A stretch of DNA of 42,148 bases from Flavobacteriales bacterium (GCA_002707145.1 PAMD01000009.1:1-42148); one strand, 5' to 3'. Shown: positions 32,051 to 41,100, counted from the stretch's first letter. The notes: generated by a model not told the origin, from the letters alone. Made by a program: numbers and translations.

Positions 32051-32149
32051 TTAAATTAAACCTAGCAGTACCTCCATTATTATAAACCCAATTGTAAATG
32101 AAATTATAGAGGCAATTATTATCGTGGTTTTGTTTTTTCTCTTACTCAT
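32051..32149 (-). CDS. Tiny membrane protein, 32 aa
   Basis: Start at 32149 (MSKRKNKTTIIIASIISFTI) gives an ATGA overlap with the stop of the upstream gene. This is better supported than the longer frame from 32233, which would run inside that gene. A basic N-terminus and one hydrophobic helix. Function unknown. Confidence 0.55.
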   Translation of the reverse strand: MSKRKNKTTIIIASIISFTIGFIIMEVLLGLI

Positions 32150-32514
32150 CTCTTTTTTGGTTTGTACATATTTGAAATTCTTTTGTTTATACCATAATCT
32201 AATAAAACGGGCTGGTCTTCGTAGATTCCCCAATTAGATATGTTATATAAGTCACAATTTTCTATCTTTAGTTCGCTTATGCTGTTTCTTATTAATTCTA
32301 ATCTATTATGTGAAAATCTATCTAATGGGCTAACGCGTTCTTGACACACGATTCCAAATCTTTCCCATATTAAAGGAGCAAAGAACTTAGTGTGTTTATA
32401 TTTGTTCCATATATAAGATTCTTGCTTACCTTGTAAATATCCTCTTCGTGATAATGGAAACTTATAGACCTTAGACTTTATAAGAAATACTAGCCTAGTC
32501 GATATCTTTATCAT
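32146..32514 (-). CDS. Hypothetical protein, 122 aa, possible kinase-fold fragment
   Basis: The C-terminal NWGIYEDQPVLLDYGINKR resembles the strand-DYG turn of kinase-fold proteins (DFG-like). The N-terminal half has a basic, aromatic segment. There is no P-loop or full catalytic core, so activity is doubtful. The start overlaps the preceding gene by 20 nt. Confidence 0.55.
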   Translation of the reverse strand: MIKISTRLVFLIKSKVYKFPLSRRGYLQGKQESYIWNKYKHTKFFAPLIWERFGIVCQERVSPLDRFSHNRLELIRNSISELKIENCDLYNISNWGIYEDQPVLLDYGINKRISNMYKPKKR

Positions 32515-32971
32515 AATTTTTTATAGGTTCTCTAAAACTTAATTTTATAGATTTAATTTTCTTTGTAGTATACTTATTCCATGATATTTCATGAAAGTAA
32601 AATATTCCAGATTTTATTAGAGTATCTAAAACTGCTATTAAGCCTCCTAATTCTAAAGACCCTGTTACAAAAAAGACTATTAAAAAACTAACACTAAGAC
32701 TTATAATTCTCCATGTTATTGTTTTCTTAATATTCTTACCCTTTATAAACCTTTCTATCTGGCTTTTTCTTTTTTTATAAGATTTATTTATTTTATTTTG
32801 AAATTTCATAAAGTCTCCTTCTTTGTCGGCAGTTAAGCCACCTACTGTGTGCACCTTGTCATATTCTTTAGGCCATGGTCCTGGTTTATCTGCATGGTCT
32901 AAAAAATCTTGAATTTCTGGATCTTCTGTCCAGTCCTTTTTATCTTCTTCTTTCTTTTTACTCATTTCCAA
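32495..32971 (-). CDS. DUF2061-like membrane protein, 158 aa
   Basis: The N-terminal half is charged and soluble (residues 1-85). The C-terminal half matches the DUF2061 pattern: KTITWRIISLSVSFLIVFFV, TGSLELGG, IKSGIFYFHEISWNK. Two membrane helices are expected. The function of DUF2061 is unknown. It overlaps the next gene by 14 nt. Confidence 0.7.
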   Translation of the reverse strand: MEMSKKKEEDKKDWTEDPEIQDFLDHADKPGPWPKEYDKVHTVGGLTADKEGDFMKFQNKINKSYKKRKSQIERFIKGKNIKKTITWRIISLSVSFLIVFFVTGSLELGGLIAVLDTLIKSGIFYFHEISWNKYTTKKIKSIKLSFREPIKNYDKDID

Positions 32972-33953
32972 TTTCTTTTTCCCACATTGTTATTAGACAA
33001 TCTCTATCCATTTGATTCCATTTAAGATGCTTTTCTTTCCACTCTTCACTCTGTTCTCCATTGTAATTTGGCCAACTTCCATCAAGATAGGCTTGCCATC
33101 TAAAACCTTCTCTTGGTTGATAATTTTCTACCTGTTCCCAAGTTATTGTTTTATCACCTAAAAGAATTCTACAAAGATAGTTTTCTTTCTCACAATAGTT
33201 TAACATCATCTTTGTTAATACCCTTCTTAAAAAAGTATTTTGACTCTTAGGAAGAGTATACATTTGCCAACATGCTAAATGAAAAGCAAAGCCCATATAA
33301 TAGGCCTTTGAAAGTTTAAGCTGAAACTCATTCCATTCTTCTTTTTTATCATAATGAAACCTTGAAGTGTATTCATTATTTGATATTACGTTTCTTTCAT
33401 AACCACAAACCTTTGCAATTAGCCTATTAAAATTAAAGGCAACAAACTTTTCTATAATACCAAAGAAACATGCAATATTCGTATACATTTTTAGTTTCTT
33501 TTCAGATTGACATGTTAGGGTTTTTGTCCAAGCCCACATATCAGGTGTCATATTATATTTTCTTGAGAGTTTATAGGGAAGTTTGCTTGCTATTTCGTCA
33601 AGTTCTATTAGATCTCCATTAACCTTAAGAGCAGCAAGTGACATAATTACCTGGTCTCTTGTAACATCATCTTCATGCCACCTTCCAGTATGTCTCATCG
33701 CCTGATAGTGGTCTTTTCTAAAATGCGTCCTATCAGCACTTACAAGTCTATAACATTCTAAAATACCTTCTTTCATTAAAGGGTCTTTCCATGTTATATA
33801 TGCGACGCCTGTTCTCCATAATGCATCTCCTTCTCCAACATTAAGGTTGCCCTCCTTCTTAGCCCATTCCCAAGGTTCTTCACACATCATTTTTGTTTTT
33901 GTGTCAAAGTATTTTCTTGAAGAATGTTTTTTACCGGGCTTGTAGGTTGTCAT
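32958..33953 (-). CDS. Hypothetical protein, 331 aa
   Basis: A Trp/Lys-rich soluble protein with patterns such as NVGEGDALWRTGVAYITWKD, RHTGRWHEDDVTRDQVIMSL and FRWQAYLDGSWPNYNG. I do not recognise the family. The first third looks like an alpha/alpha-type repeat (ALWRTG...RDQV) seen in some phage or sugar-processing proteins; this is a guess. Three nt separate its start from the preceding gene's stop. Confidence 0.65.
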   Translation of the reverse strand: MTTYKPGKKHSSRKYFDTKTKMMCEEPWEWAKKEGNLNVGEGDALWRTGVAYITWKDPLMKEGILECYRLVSADRTHFRKDHYQAMRHTGRWHEDDVTRDQVIMSLAALKVNGDLIELDEIASKLPYKLSRKYNMTPDMWAWTKTLTCQSEKKLKMYTNIACFFGIIEKFVAFNFNRLIAKVCGYERNVISNNEYTSRFHYDKKEEWNEFQLKLSKAYYMGFAFHLACWQMYTLPKSQNTFLRRVLTKMMLNYCEKENYLCRILLGDKTITWEQVENYQPREGFRWQAYLDGSWPNYNGEQSEEWKEKHLKWNQMDRDCLITMWEKEIGNE

Positions 33954-33955
33954 TA

Positions 33956-34180
33956 TTAAATATTTTCTGAAGAATTGAAATATTTTTCAATAGCCTCTAG
34001 TTTATCATCAGCATCTACAAGAAGTGATAATGCCTCTTGCGCGTCTTGCATAAAATCATTTGCAGTATGATCTCCAATACCAACTGCCTGGTTTTCTAAT
34101 AGGTCTAGTGCCATTAGTGCTTTTTCTCTATCAGCCTTTGCCTGTGCCTTTAAGGCTATAATTACTCTACTTCTATTCAT
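33956..34180 (-). CDS. Hypothetical helical protein, 74 aa
   Basis: Entirely helical, acidic C-terminus (MNRSRVIIALKAQAKADREK..., then DADDKLEAIEKYF). No family recognised. Confidence 0.6.
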   Translation of the reverse strand: MNRSRVIIALKAQAKADREKALMALDLLENQAVGIGDHTANDFMQDAQEALSLLVDADDKLEAIEKYFNSSENI

Positions 34181-34194
34181 TTTTATATTTTATT

Positions 34195-34413
34195 TTATTT
34201 TAAACCTTTTCCATCAATAAGTTTTACAGCTGTAGGTACAGCATTAAAAAAACCAAAGCTAAACATCATTAAACCCCAAAGCCATGTTAATTCTTCTTTT
34301 GTATTCATGAGTTCCCATCCTTTTATTAAAAGAAACAGGGTTATCATACCCATTAGGCCTTCATTATCTATTATCCGGCTTTTTAATGCTTTTTTTAAGT
34401 TTTTTAATTTCAT
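34195..34413 (-). CDS. Small membrane protein, 72 aa
   Basis: A basic N-terminus (MKLKNLKKALKSRIID) followed by two hydrophobic segments (GLMGMITLFLLIKG and WGLMMFSFGFFNAVPTAVKL). The start lies inside the preceding gene's 3' end (overlap about 50 nt). Function unknown. Confidence 0.55.
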   Translation of the reverse strand: MKLKNLKKALKSRIIDNEGLMGMITLFLLIKGWELMNTKEELTWLWGLMMFSFGFFNAVPTAVKLIDGKGLK

Positions 34414-34639
34414 TTCTTCTATCTTTAGATTTATTAGATTTTTGTTTTTTTGTTTTTTCAGGATTAAGGTCTTTGGCCTGTAACCTTTTTATGTTTTTTA
34501 AAACATCATCTCTGTTTATAGAGGCATCTTCACAATGAACTATTTCATTTTTTTCATTGTAAAAAGTTCTTAGTCTTTTACCTAATATCCAGTTTTCTGA
34601 AAATGTTTTAGCTAATGCTGTCCAATCTTTGTTATTCAC
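34364..34639 (-). CDS. Lysine-rich hypothetical protein, 91 aa
   Basis: The first half is mixed (MNNKDWTALAKTFSENWILG...), the last 35 residues are mostly Lys/Asn/Asp/Arg (KTKKQKSNKSKDRRNEIKK). Such tails suggest nucleic-acid binding. No family recognised. Confidence 0.55.
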   Translation of the reverse strand: MNNKDWTALAKTFSENWILGKRLRTFYNEKNEIVHCEDASINRDDVLKNIKRLQAKDLNPEKTKKQKSNKSKDRRNEIKKLKKSIKKPDNR

Positions 34640-34686
34640 TTGCGTAGTTTTTTATTAATTATTATATTAGTTTATTTAAAAATGTT

Positions 34687-34842
34687 TCATTTAAAAATAT
34701 CATCGTCTTCTGAAAACTCTTTTAGTATTTTTTCTATTTCTTCTCTATTATTTAAGTAGAATTGTAAATCTTCTGGAGTTTCTAAAGATTCACCATTCAT
34801 TATTCTTATCGCGAAGATTTTAACATCTTTACTATATTTCAT
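34687..34842 (-). CDS. Small acidic protein, 51 aa
   Basis: ATG at 34842, stop at 34687; overlaps the end of the preceding gene by 11 nt. Sequence MKYSKDVKIFAIRIMNGESL... with an acidic helical end (EEIEKILKEFSEDDDIF). Fits the tight gene packing. Function unknown. Confidence 0.55.
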   Translation of the reverse strand: MKYSKDVKIFAIRIMNGESLETPEDLQFYLNNREEIEKILKEFSEDDDIFK

Positions 34843-35101
34843 AGTCTCTATGGGGGTGAGATTTATCTAATTTACAAAATATCCTATCATAGCCTATACA
34901 TGGGTAATGGTACTGTTTAGCTCCTCTTTTAGGGTTATTGTTTTTAACGGTTATTGTGTACTGCGGAGTATTCCAATCTACAACACGCTGTGGAGTTTGA
35001 GCATAACTTAATTTCGTTACAGCTCCTACTTTTACTCCACCATCAAAGAACTTAAATTCTAAAATGTCTCCTAATTTATATTTGTGTTTTTTCTTTTTCA
35101 A
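34832..35101 (-). CDS. Small beta-rich (SH3-like) protein, 89 aa
   Basis: KYKLGDILEFKFFDGGVKVG and TPQYTITVKNNNPKRG give alternating strands reminiscent of a small SH3-like barrel. Very basic start (MKKKKHKYK). Family not recognised. Confidence 0.55.
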   Translation of the reverse strand: MKKKKHKYKLGDILEFKFFDGGVKVGAVTKLSYAQTPQRVVDWNTPQYTITVKNNNPKRGAKQYHYPCIGYDRIFCKLDKSHPHRDYEI

Positions 35102-35286
35102 GGTATGATTGTATTAACAAAATCTTCTGGTAATTCATCTGCATTTCTATATTGTTCTAATAAATCTATTAGCCCTTTTTTAGAAAAAGTATATGTTGTA
35201 TCTTTTGTTATTTCATGTGACTTAGGGGCTTTGTATATGGCGTCCTTTGTCTGTCTTATCTCGTTTAGTGTTCTATTCTTTGACAT
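35098..35286 (-). CDS. Hypothetical protein, 62 aa
   Basis: A short protein (MSKNRTLNEIRQTKDAIYKA...), predicted helical with an acidic C-terminus (EDFVNTIIP). Overlaps the next gene start by 4 nt. Unknown family. Confidence 0.55.
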   Translation of the reverse strand: MSKNRTLNEIRQTKDAIYKAPKSHEITKDTTYTFSKKGLIDLLEQYRNADELPEDFVNTIIP

Positions 35287-35295
35287 AATTATAGT

Positions 35296-35835
35296 TTATT
35301 CTTTTATCATGATATTAATAGTATGAGGAGTTGTTTCATCTCCACCGAAATAGGGATATAACTTGTAACGTTTATAGTCTCCTGCACATGGTCTAGATAC
35401 TGTTGAAATTACTCCATTAACTCTTAATTCATAACTGTTTTTATTTATAGATAAATGCATGCGATTTGTTTCATTTATATTAACATTAGTTATCTTTTTA
35501 AAATCAAATTGACCAGCAACTCTTCTATACCATAAAATTTCTAGGCTATCATTTAACCATCTCCACCCAAATCGGATTGAATTATCAGAATGATTATTAT
35601 CACAATCACTTACGCCCCATAATTTATTTACATCATGTTGATTTACGGGATCAACTGTCGTGTACTTTGCTGATTCGTCAAATATTACTTCAATGTTAAA
35701 ACTATTAGACCTTGTCGTGTTATATCTCCAACCTGATCGGTGCTTACCTTTCTTGATCGTGTATGTTTGAAAACCATTCTCATCAATCTTTTTACAACCA
35801 AAAAATGCTAAAAAAATTAGTAGATATTTTCTCAT
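35296..35835 (-). CDS. Putative lipoprotein, Bacteroidota-type, 179 aa
   Basis: A signal sequence with a lipobox-like end (LLIFLAFFGC, Cys14) predicts lipid anchoring. The mature part is beta-rich with NQHDVNKLWGVSDCDNNH, NSIRFGWRWLNDSLEI and LYPYFGGDETTPH, a combination I recall from a Bacteroidota family of unknown function. Candidate roles are surface exposure or superinfection exclusion. It overlaps the stop of the polyprotein gene by 4 nt. Confidence 0.7.
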   Translation of the reverse strand: MRKYLLIFLAFFGCKKIDENGFQTYTIKKGKHRSGWRYNTTRSNSFNIEVIFDESAKYTTVDPVNQHDVNKLWGVSDCDNNHSDNSIRFGWRWLNDSLEILWYRRVAGQFDFKKITNVNINETNRMHLSINKNSYELRVNGVISTVSRPCAGDYKRYKLYPYFGGDETTPHTINIMIKE

Positions 35836-38800
35836 TTACCTAGGTATTTGCTAAGTCCCGATTTACCTGATTTAACTTTAGGGTCTCCAACATAAGGTTT
35901 TCTTACATCAATGGCTCCACCTGCAAGTTTACTTGTAACATTTTTTACCTGTTCAGGTTCTACCTTTGGCATATCTGCTCTTGGTGGTGCTCCAGCAGGA
36001 GGTCCAACTTTTTGTAAAAGATTAAGACTTGCTTGAATCTTCTTTTCTCCTTTTGTTTCAAACCAATCTATTGCGCTTTCTCTATTGTAAAATTCAGGGT
36101 TCATATTCTCTCCGTCATAAACACAATTTCTAACATCTTCTAAAGTTGCTTTAAAAATATTAATATCTCCTCCTTTTGGCGGAAGACCTCTCTTATTTCC
36201 AAGAGCATCTCCAGCCTGTCTAAGAACTGGTATTAAATCACCAATTCTAAGCTGTGCTTGAACTCCTCCAACTCTTGCGCTTGGATTGTTAAATATCGTA
36301 GCTGCCCATCTGTGATGTCCGTCTAAAATACGGTTATCTGAACTAATAATAGCATGAAGACTTCCACCTTCAACTCCTCCAATTGCCATACCTAGGGCTT
36401 TTCCTAAGTAAACCGCATCTTGAGATGGTTTAAGTCTACTTGCAGGTATTTGAACAGGTTTTGTTTCAACAACATCATCCATTGAAGTATCATCCTTATA
36501 ACCTCTTTTAAAAAAGTCTTTGTCTTTTTTCCACTGGTCTGGAAATTTGTCTGGGTCTATTTCCTGTGTAGGAAGTTCTTCATTTAAAAAACTTTCTAAT
36601 GTCATTACATTTCTAGATTCTTTCATAAATGTTAATTTTGTCTTGTCTTTTCCATATTCTTTTAAGAGACTTTTAATATAATTTCCAAATAGTCTAAGGT
36701 TATGCAGAGCAGTTTGTCTATTTTCTAGAGGTTCTCCTCCATTATCTCCCATAGCTGCTTTATGTCCATCTTCGAATCTAATATCTAGGTCTTTAAGATA
36801 GTCTCCAAATGTTTGTGTTAATTTCTCTTCTACTTTATCATATTCATCCCAATTATCTAAGATTGGTTTTAAATGTTTTGAAAGATCTGCAAGGTCTCTA
36901 GCAGCTCTTTTATCATATCTTAAAATATTGAATAGTTTACTTTTTGTGGTTCCTACCCATTCCGCAACTCCTTGGAGTATGCTATCTTCTATTGCATGAA
37001 CTTTATGGTCTAATTTCTTTTCATTAACTGATTCTTGAAGAGATAGTGTATCACTATAACCCATAGCAGAAAGATAATCTGCGAAATCTTCTACAAGGTC
37101 TTTCTTATTTTTAATAGCCTCTGGTTCAAAGTCCATAATGTATTCTCTTAAACCCGCATCAAAATCTCGGCTATCCATCATACTAGATTTACTGATCCAT
37201 TTCTTTTTGTATGGTTCCAATAATTTTGTGATTGCTTTTCCGTCCGCTTCTTCTGCATTTTCTGGATAGAGCTTATCGCCAAGATGTGCCTCGTTAACTA
37301 CTGATTCTGGAAGCGGCTTTGCTTTTGTATACCTTAGCTTATTGTACCATTGATTTGACAAAATATAATCATCTGCAAAATCTATTAGGTCCATTTCATT
37401 ACGAAATTTTCTACCACCAGTATCTATATCATGTCCTTTGTAATAAAGATTGTAATGGGCTCCTCTGCTGTCTTCTTTAGTTTTAAGATAAACTATTTCA
37501 TCGTTACCGATATATTTGTCTGGCATTTTACCTTCGTTAACTGATTCATCAACATTAACTCCTTTTCTTTTAGCGTACTTTTCAACATCTCTTAAAAGCT
37601 TCAATAATTTATTTTTATCTAAATCTTCTTCGCTTTTATTCAGTTCTTTTTGAAGATTATTCATTAAACTCTTCATATACCTTTTTACGCCAACTTCTAA
37701 ATCACCATTATCTATGTTGGCTTGTATAAGGTTAATAAGTTCTAAAACATCTTCCTTTGTTAAATTTTTAGCAGCCTTTTTATCATTGAACTTCTTTTTA
37801 TAATGTCGAAGTACATCTCCCCAACTATCTCCTCCCATAAATGAACCACTAACAAGTGCGCTAGGACCAATAATAGCAAATAATGCAGTTGCCATTAATC
37901 CTACTGATCCACCTAAAGCTAATAAAGGTTGATACCATTCAAAACCTTCGTTAGCTGATTCTTTTAGATTATACATTGAAGCAATTGCTTTTGAAAAATC
38001 TGAATATCTATCGTATTCTTTTTGAAGTAATTCTTTTACTTCTGGATCTGTTTGGCTAATCTTTTTTTGTATCTTTCCTGAGTTGGGTATTTCTCCAAGT
38101 GCATCTAAAAGGTCGTTCCAATCAAATGTTTCTTTAGCTTCATTAACTACTGATTCTATGAATAATGTTTTTCCAGTCCTAGATTCAATACTTATTTTAG
38201 CATTAGGATATTCCTTTTGTAATTGATTGAATGCTGCTGGAACTATTTCAGGGGTTCCAACCAATTCTTGTTTAATTACTTTGTCATTTTCAGTAGCTAC
38301 AAGAGATACGGGATAACTTCCCTTTTTTGCTGCATTATAAATCTTAGATAGTTTAGCTTCATCTATCGGATCTATTGATTCGTTAAGTCCTAATGCCTTA
38401 TTAACCAGGTCTCTAATAACTGGTGAATAGTCGTCTTTAAGAGCCCATTTGATTTTTTGACCTTCGCTCTTTGCGTTTTTATTTAACCATTTAAGATGGT
38501 TGGCATCTGTAAGAAAATCACTAGCCTGTTTTGCTATTCCGCTTGGGTCTTCTTTAAATTCTTCAACTGTTGTTGCAAAATTTGATCCGTATGTCGAAGC
38601 ATTTGTTTTTCCAATGTTGTGTATTCCACCAATCTTGATGACTATATTATTTGAGTAAGGAAATACCTCAAAAAAGACTACATCTCTTTCTTCTTTATTA
38701 TCATTACCAGATACTTGGTCAATAGCATAAGTACTATGAACTCTCCAAGTCTTTTCTCCTTTTACGTTGTAAGGTGCTGACATAGTATCTTGACCAAATT

Positions 38801-40031
38801 CAGATGCTTTTAATTTATATGCTCTTGCTTCTGCAATAAAACTCTCTAATGTCATTACATGAGATTCTTCTAATGATTTAATAAGATTATATAATAGTTT
38901 TCCTTTTTCAGTTTGTGTTTCTCTTGTAGCAAGTCCTCCTAAATTCTTCATTGATAAATCAATTAAAAGTTTTTCAGAAGCTGGACCTTTATTTTCCCAA
39001 CGTTTATCAGTTCCAATAACTTTCCCTAAAATCGCTGTACCCTGGAATGTACCGAGCATTTCAAGCTTATCTCCTCGTCTAATAGCAATTGCGTTACCTT
39101 CTCTTTTTGAAAAGTAAATATCACCACTATTACCGGGTTTTGTAAAATTCGTAGATGTGTATCTTTTTCTTTCATTAACCTTTGATTCATTTAAACCTGA
39201 ATTTTCATCTACTCTATACGACTTTAATATATCTACTACATTACTTGGTAAAATAGCTGTATAATTTTTTAAGAATTGGTCTTGTTCATTTCTAGAAAGC
39301 AATTTAAAATTTTCAATTGAATTAGATATATTATTTAATTCTATTCCATCTGCGCTTGAAATATCCAGTTCTAATGATTCCTTAACTTCTATTTTACCCG
39401 TTGCTATTTTCTTTCTAAGTTTTTTGAATTTTGGATGAGCATAACCATATTCTTTAGCTCCTCCTAGTTTTTTGATAGTGTTATAGTAATATCTATAAGT
39501 TCCATCTCCATTTGATAAGTTTATTATAGCCTGTTTAATGTCTGGATTCTCCATTAAAATATCCACTATATCCTGATCTGAAAGTTCGTCCTTTAAATAT
39601 TTTTGAATATCATCTGCTTGAGATTTATCGAATTCTTTCTTTTTAATTTTATTACCAATAATAGGAAGTTCTTTAACAATTGCCTTTGCTGTAGCCTTTG
39701 TTATGTTAATTCCTTTTTGCAATTTTTCATCTGACATGAAGCCTATTCTAGTAGCCAAACCAGCGCCTATTGCAAGTAATATAAAACCCGGAAGAGATAT
39801 TACAGCCTCATCTATTGCGGTGTTAAATGATTCATTTGCAACATCATTATACATACTCTCTAACCATTTCTTGGTTTCAGCAGTATCTTCTACCATGTCG
39901 CCATATTCGGCCATAAATTCTTTTATAAATTCTTTAGCGTTTTTAGCCTCTTTAGCTATTAAATGAATATCGCTCATAGTCCCCTCATTAAGTGACATTG
40001 CGTATAATTCTAGTGTTATTAAATTTTCCAT
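35832..40031 (-). CDS. Predicted internal-head polyprotein, 1399 aa
   Basis: Repeated linkers resembling capsid-targeting leaders end in x-x-E before a new domain: LNE|G (16), VNE|R (287), IAE|A (401), IDE|A (558), VNE|A (631), ANE|G (695), VNE|G (833), VNE|A (914), VNE|K (1004), LNE|E (1151). TLESFIAEARA and TLESFLNE closely match the T4 capsid targeting sequence (TYQEFIAEA). The pieces would be 64-271 residues long. Piece 1 has a membrane-type helix (76-98) and piece 6 another (702-730). The last (1152-1399) has ParB-like ISSDNRILDGHHRWAA (1229-1244). Cleavage by a prohead protease not encoded in this window is inferred. Confidence 0.75.
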   Translation of the reverse strand: MENLITLELYAMSLNEGTMSDIHLIAKEAKNAKEFIKEFMAEYGDMVEDTAETKKWLESMYNDVANESFNTAIDEAVISLPGFILLAIGAGLATRIGFMSDEKLQKGINITKATAKAIVKELPIIGNKIKKKEFDKSQADDIQKYLKDELSDQDIVDILMENPDIKQAIINLSNGDGTYRYYYNTIKKLGGAKEYGYAHPKFKKLRKKIATGKIEVKESLELDISSADGIELNNISNSIENFKLLSRNEQDQFLKNYTAILPSNVVDILKSYRVDENSGLNESKVNERKRYTSTNFTKPGNSGDIYFSKREGNAIAIRRGDKLEMLGTFQGTAILGKVIGTDKRWENKGPASEKLLIDLSMKNLGGLATRETQTEKGKLLYNLIKSLEESHVMTLESFIAEARAYKLKASEFGQDTMSAPYNVKGEKTWRVHSTYAIDQVSGNDNKEERDVVFFEVFPYSNNIVIKIGGIHNIGKTNASTYGSNFATTVEEFKEDPSGIAKQASDFLTDANHLKWLNKNAKSEGQKIKWALKDDYSPVIRDLVNKALGLNESIDPIDEAKLSKIYNAAKKGSYPVSLVATENDKVIKQELVGTPEIVPAAFNQLQKEYPNAKISIESRTGKTLFIESVVNEAKETFDWNDLLDALGEIPNSGKIQKKISQTDPEVKELLQKEYDRYSDFSKAIASMYNLKESANEGFEWYQPLLALGGSVGLMATALFAIIGPSALVSGSFMGGDSWGDVLRHYKKKFNDKKAAKNLTKEDVLELINLIQANIDNGDLEVGVKRYMKSLMNNLQKELNKSEEDLDKNKLLKLLRDVEKYAKRKGVNVDESVNEGKMPDKYIGNDEIVYLKTKEDSRGAHYNLYYKGHDIDTGGRKFRNEMDLIDFADDYILSNQWYNKLRYTKAKPLPESVVNEAHLGDKLYPENAEEADGKAITKLLEPYKKKWISKSSMMDSRDFDAGLREYIMDFEPEAIKNKKDLVEDFADYLSAMGYSDTLSLQESVNEKKLDHKVHAIEDSILQGVAEWVGTTKSKLFNILRYDKRAARDLADLSKHLKPILDNWDEYDKVEEKLTQTFGDYLKDLDIRFEDGHKAAMGDNGGEPLENRQTALHNLRLFGNYIKSLLKEYGKDKTKLTFMKESRNVMTLESFLNEELPTQEIDPDKFPDQWKKDKDFFKRGYKDDTSMDDVVETKPVQIPASRLKPSQDAVYLGKALGMAIGGVEGGSLHAIISSDNRILDGHHRWAATIFNNPSARVGGVQAQLRIGDLIPVLRQAGDALGNKRGLPPKGGDINIFKATLEDVRNCVYDGENMNPEFYNRESAIDWFETKGEKKIQASLNLLQKVGPPAGAPPRADMPKVEPEQVKNVTSKLAGGAIDVRKPYVGDPKVKSGKSGLSKYLGK

Positions 40032-40045
40032 AATTTATTTTATTA

Positions 40046-40495
40046 TCATTTTTCTAATAGTTTTATCCATATTGTTTCAGCCCATTTATTGGCGCTTATT
40101 TCCCATGGTCGTTCTTCCCATGGCATGTTATTTGTGATTTCTTTACCTTTCCATTTAACCGGAAAAGGCTCTAATATTCCGTTATACATGTCTATAACAT
40201 GCCCCATTTCATGAAATATTACCCATAGTCTTCTTAAAGGACTGTCTATTTCAGAACTTATTGACACAAGATACATATTTTTATTGTATTGCCAGGTTAG
40301 ACCTTCTAAAGATTGAATGAGAGGTTCATAAGGGTTAAATATAATAATAAGATTTGTATCTCCTATAAATTCTTTTGCTGCTAAATAGACTAATATGCAC
40401 TCCTCAGGTTCTCCCATAGGTTGACAATAGACCTTTTGTGAATGCGAATTATTAAAAAATAGTAAAAATACCAGTAAAAATAACAATTTTCTCAT
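40046..40495 (-). CDS. Secreted HExxH metallopeptidase, 149 aa
   Basis: The N-terminal signal peptide (MRKLLFLLVFLLFFNNSHSQ, probable cut near residue 20) precedes VIFHEMGHVIDM (HEMGH at 95-99). A third ligand could be Glu132 or Glu140 (PWEISANKWAE). It would act in the periplasm or outside the cell, for example on peptidoglycan-linked or surface proteins. Second HExxH enzyme in the window; the one at 31628 has no signal peptide. Confidence 0.7.
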   Translation of the reverse strand: MRKLLFLLVFLLFFNNSHSQKVYCQPMGEPEECILVYLAAKEFIGDTNLIIIFNPYEPLIQSLEGLTWQYNKNMYLVSISSEIDSPLRRLWVIFHEMGHVIDMYNGILEPFPVKWKGKEITNNMPWEERPWEISANKWAETIWIKLLEK

Positions 40496-40512
40496 ATTCT
40501 ATTTATCTCTAA

Positions 40513-40740
40513 TTATTCTATAATAATTACCTGGCCTGTATTTGTAAATTCGACGCAGTATTTATAGTCATTATTATTTAAAAAATCAAAGACAACGGTT
40601 CTCATAGGTTCTGAATTACCTGTTATTATGTGGCAATTTCTTCTCTTCTTCCAAAAGAGCTCATTTGCTAAAACAAACTCTACCTCTTCATGTTTTATAC
40701 CATGAAGATCTATGGTATTTTTAGTCTTATTTTTACCCAT
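40513..40740 (-). CDS. Smr-domain protein, 75 aa
   Basis: The motif TIDLHG (9-14) and HIITGNSEPMR (37-47) fit the small MutS-related (Smr) domain, a nuclease/nucleic-acid-binding fold. The protein is just the bare domain. Some Smr proteins cleave RNA at collided ribosomes, which would connect to the tmRNA rescue theme, but no function can be deduced here. Confidence 0.7.
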   Translation of the reverse strand: MGKNKTKNTIDLHGIKHEEVEFVLANELFWKKRRNCHIITGNSEPMRTVVFDFLNNNDYKYCVEFTNTGQVIIIE

Positions 40741-40770
40741 ATATTTTATATGGTATTATTTATTCTTGTT

Positions 40771-41088
40771 TCAAATTTTACCGAAAAATTCATCGAATAA
40801 CTGGCAATAGTCTGAATATTTCATTTCCTTAAGAAATTTACATTTTTCAAAATGTTCTTTGTTTTCAAAAAAATCTACCATTTTATTTTGAATTATTTCT
40901 TTAAAGTCTTGTATAGAAAGTTGCTGATAAAAATCGAATGGTAAATAGACAAGGTCTATAATTCCTGTTGTAAAAAGAAGTTCATCAATTGTAATTTCAC
41001 CTGAAAGCACTTTATAACCGTTTTCCATGGCTCTTTCACGAAGTTCTTCTTCGTTTACGGGATCAATATTAAAATCGAATGGTTCCAC
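40771..41088 (-). CDS. UVR-like-motif protein, 105 aa
   Basis: The N-terminal part is acidic and alpha/beta (MEPFDFNIDPVNEEELRERA). The C-terminal segment KMVDFFENKEHFEKCKFLKE repeats the F-E-x-C hairpin seen in 30020-30349 and others, followed by a second helix (YCQLFDEFFGKI). Unknown function; candidate ClpC adaptor. Confidence 0.65.
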   Translation of the reverse strand: MEPFDFNIDPVNEEELRERAMENGYKVLSGEITIDELLFTTGIIDLVYLPFDFYQQLSIQDFKEIIQNKMVDFFENKEHFEKCKFLKEMKYSDYCQLFDEFFGKI

Positions 41089-41100
41089 TATTCTATCTTA

